From: Acidaminococcaceae bacterium
Lineage (GTDB): Bacteria; Bacillota; Negativicutes; Acidaminococcales; Acidaminococcaceae
Direction: 5' to 3'
Assembly (NCBI GenBank): GCA_017405945.1
Contig: JAFQZL010000023.1
Span: 1 to 64,000 of the forward strand
DNA: 64,000 nt
The position numbers were made by a program, and so were the translations under genes. The notes beneath the pieces are model-generated. The model was not told where the DNA came from. It saw nothing but the letters and a program-made list of their open reading frames with translations, and ran no database searches. Positions 62,863 to 64,000 of this stretch are shown piece by piece. The number at the start of each line of letters is the position of its first letter. The first letter of the stretch is position 1.

Positions 62863-64000
62863 TCACTTTTTCTTCGCAAGTATCCCCGGCAACAACAGAG
62901 TCAGGCTTACCGCTACCGCAAGGAACATAGGCTTAATTGGAGACTGCATAATCGTAGCAATAATAGCCACCGCGGTACTTGCCACCATAGAAATAATTAC
63001 CCATTTGCTGCTGACACATCCTGGTTTGAACACGGCCAGTGTCAGAGGAAAAAAGATACCACCGCCCCTCAGGCCCAGGGAAAGATAGTTCCAAAACAGG
63101 ATCTGGGTATCCCTGAAAATAATGGAAAACACACAGCCGATAGCCATGATCAGCACCACGGTGACCCGGTTCAGCTTCAGCAGGGTACTGTCATTTTTAA
63201 TGCTGAACAGCGGGGCCAGGATATCTTTGGAAACAATTGTTCCCATACCCAGAGACTGACCGCCGATGGAACTGATGATGGAGATAATGATGCCGCCCAT
63301 GGCCATACCTCCGATAAGGGCTGGCTGATGGTGCAGAAGATATGTGGGCAGCACCATCAGAGGCTGCACATTGGGTTCCACCACATGCATATACATACCG
63401 ATCATGGAACAGGGAAGCCCCACAGGAATGGCCACCAGGGCCGCGGCGAAGGCGCCGTAAGCCGCTGTTTGCGGATCTTTTGCGGAAAACAGGGCCTGAA
63501 TATAGGTTTGCGTACAGATGACCCCTACCAGCACAGACAGGAAATTAGAAGCTGCGCTGCCGGCCCCCCGGCCCAAAAGGCTGAACCACGGAAAATCAGG
63601 CAGGGCCGCGCGGATGGACGGATCGGTATGAATCGCCCAGAAAGCGGCTCCCCCCGCCAGAAACAGGCTGGTAAACAAAATGAACATTTTTAGGATACCG
63701 CCTACTCCGGCGCTTTTCATACCGCCAAAGTAAACATAGCAGACAACCAGTGATATCAGGATCAGAGCCGCCGTCCAGATGGAAACGCCGAACACCGCAC
63801 AGATAATGCCAATACCCGAGAGACTGCTGGGTATCAGGCTGAAGAAGATACCAATTGTGGTAACCCAGCTGGCGATGGAACCTGTGGTCTTTCCATAATT
63901 CAGTACCAGGCACTGGGAAACAGTCTCCAGTCCTGTTTTACGCAAAGGACGAGCATACAAAAAACCCATGATGATAAAGGTGATGCCGCTGGACAGGGTA
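62863..64000 (-). CDS. Sodium:solute symporter family transporter, 5' end beyond the window
   Basis: The frame is open to the edge of the window; about 380 residues are visible and the N terminus is missing. It shows at least nine hydrophobic segments and the SSS-type pattern SKDILAPLFSIKNDSTLLKLNRVTVVL and GGQSLGMGTIVSKD, where the conserved Ser/Thr-rich stretch near the sodium site is found (IISSIGGQSLGMG). The peptide continues upstream as TLSSGITFIIMGFLY. The substrate is unknown. No downstream partner is seen; the CapA gene follows 52 bp later. Confidence 0.8.
   Translation of the reverse strand, partial: TLSSGITFIIMGFLYARPLRKTGLETVSQCLVLNYGKTTGSIASWVTTIGIFFSLIPSSLSGIGIICAVFGVSIWTAALILISLVVCYVYFGGMKSAGVGGILKMFILFTSLFLAGGAAFWAIHTDPSIRAALPDFPWFSLLGRGAGSAASNFLSVLVGVICTQTYIQALFSAKDPQTAAYGAFAAALVAIPVGLPCSMIGMYMHVVEPNVQPLMVLPTYLLHHQPALIGGMAMGGIIISIISSIGGQSLGMGTIVSKDILAPLFSIKNDSTLLKLNRVTVVLIMAIGCVFSIIFRDTQILFWNYLSLGLRGGGIFFPLTLAVFKPGCVSSKWVIISMVASTAVAIIATIMQSPIKPMFLAVAVSLTLLLPGILAKKK

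Noticed and set aside
62482..63693. Open frame of 403 codons on the plus strand
   Set aside because: It is antisense to the CapA gene start and most of the symporter gene, crosses their intergenic gap, has no ribosome site and gives a His/Arg/Gln-rich low-complexity peptide typical of shadow frames.

Overview
The window reads as a chromosomal segment of an anaerobic, diderm member of the Firmicutes (class Negativicutes, perhaps near Acidaminococcaceae; the class is a firm inference, the family a guess). The gene order is Firmicutes-like: dprA-topA-trmFO-xerC-codY, recA-recX-rny, and priA-def-fmt-rsmB-rlmN-prpC-prkC-rsgA-rpe. An outer-membrane secretin and a PilP-like lipoprotein point to a second membrane. 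HydF and the oxygen-independent (cbi) cobalamin pathway point to anaerobic life. No tRNA, rRNA, CRISPR array, prophage or intact insertion sequence was seen. Most genes lie on the minus strand.

Layout. (1) 1-14.5 kb: a minus-strand cobalamin operon of 14 genes, in transcription order cbiD, cbiL, cbiF, cbiG, cbiH, cbiJ, cbiET, cbiA, cbiB, cobD, an ApgM-type phosphatase/mutase, cbiP, cobO and cbiC (cut by the window edge). It is headed by a strong promoter, a compact cobalamin riboswitch and an intrinsic terminator. (2) 14.6-27.3 kb: an RluA-type pseudouridine synthase, a PLP aminotransferase with a large palindrome upstream, an EamA transporter, a metallophosphoesterase, codY, xerC, trmFO, topA, dprA and a diacylglycerol glycosyltransferase-like gene. 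(3) 27.5-37.6 kb: hydF, a TVP38-type membrane protein, recG, rpmB, a zinc-ribbon protein, rny (apparently starting at AUU), recX, recA (LexA box inside its promoter) and a DAHP synthase. (4) 37.7-43.4 kb: an FMN-riboswitch-controlled operon ribD-ribE-ribBA-ribH, followed by hslO and an ACT-domain gene. (5) 43.4-55.3 kb: the priA-to-rpe housekeeping block, including the PrkC/PrpC kinase-phosphatase pair. (6) 55.3-64 kb: a secreted-type nuclease, a DUF937 protein, pilT and pilB divergent from a PilP-like lipoprotein gene and a secretin gene, then a CapA-type protein and a truncated sodium:solute symporter.

The least-explained items are a structured inverted-repeat element present in two diverged copies (32.4 and 39.7 kb), one sitting inside a terminator hairpin; the palindrome in front of the aminotransferase promoter; the AUU start of rny; a 17-bp tandem duplication across the cbiG start; the ApgM-type enzyme in the cobalamin operon; and motif changes in PrkC (HCD for HRD), PriA (DEEQ for DEEH) and HydF (a duplicated insertion).
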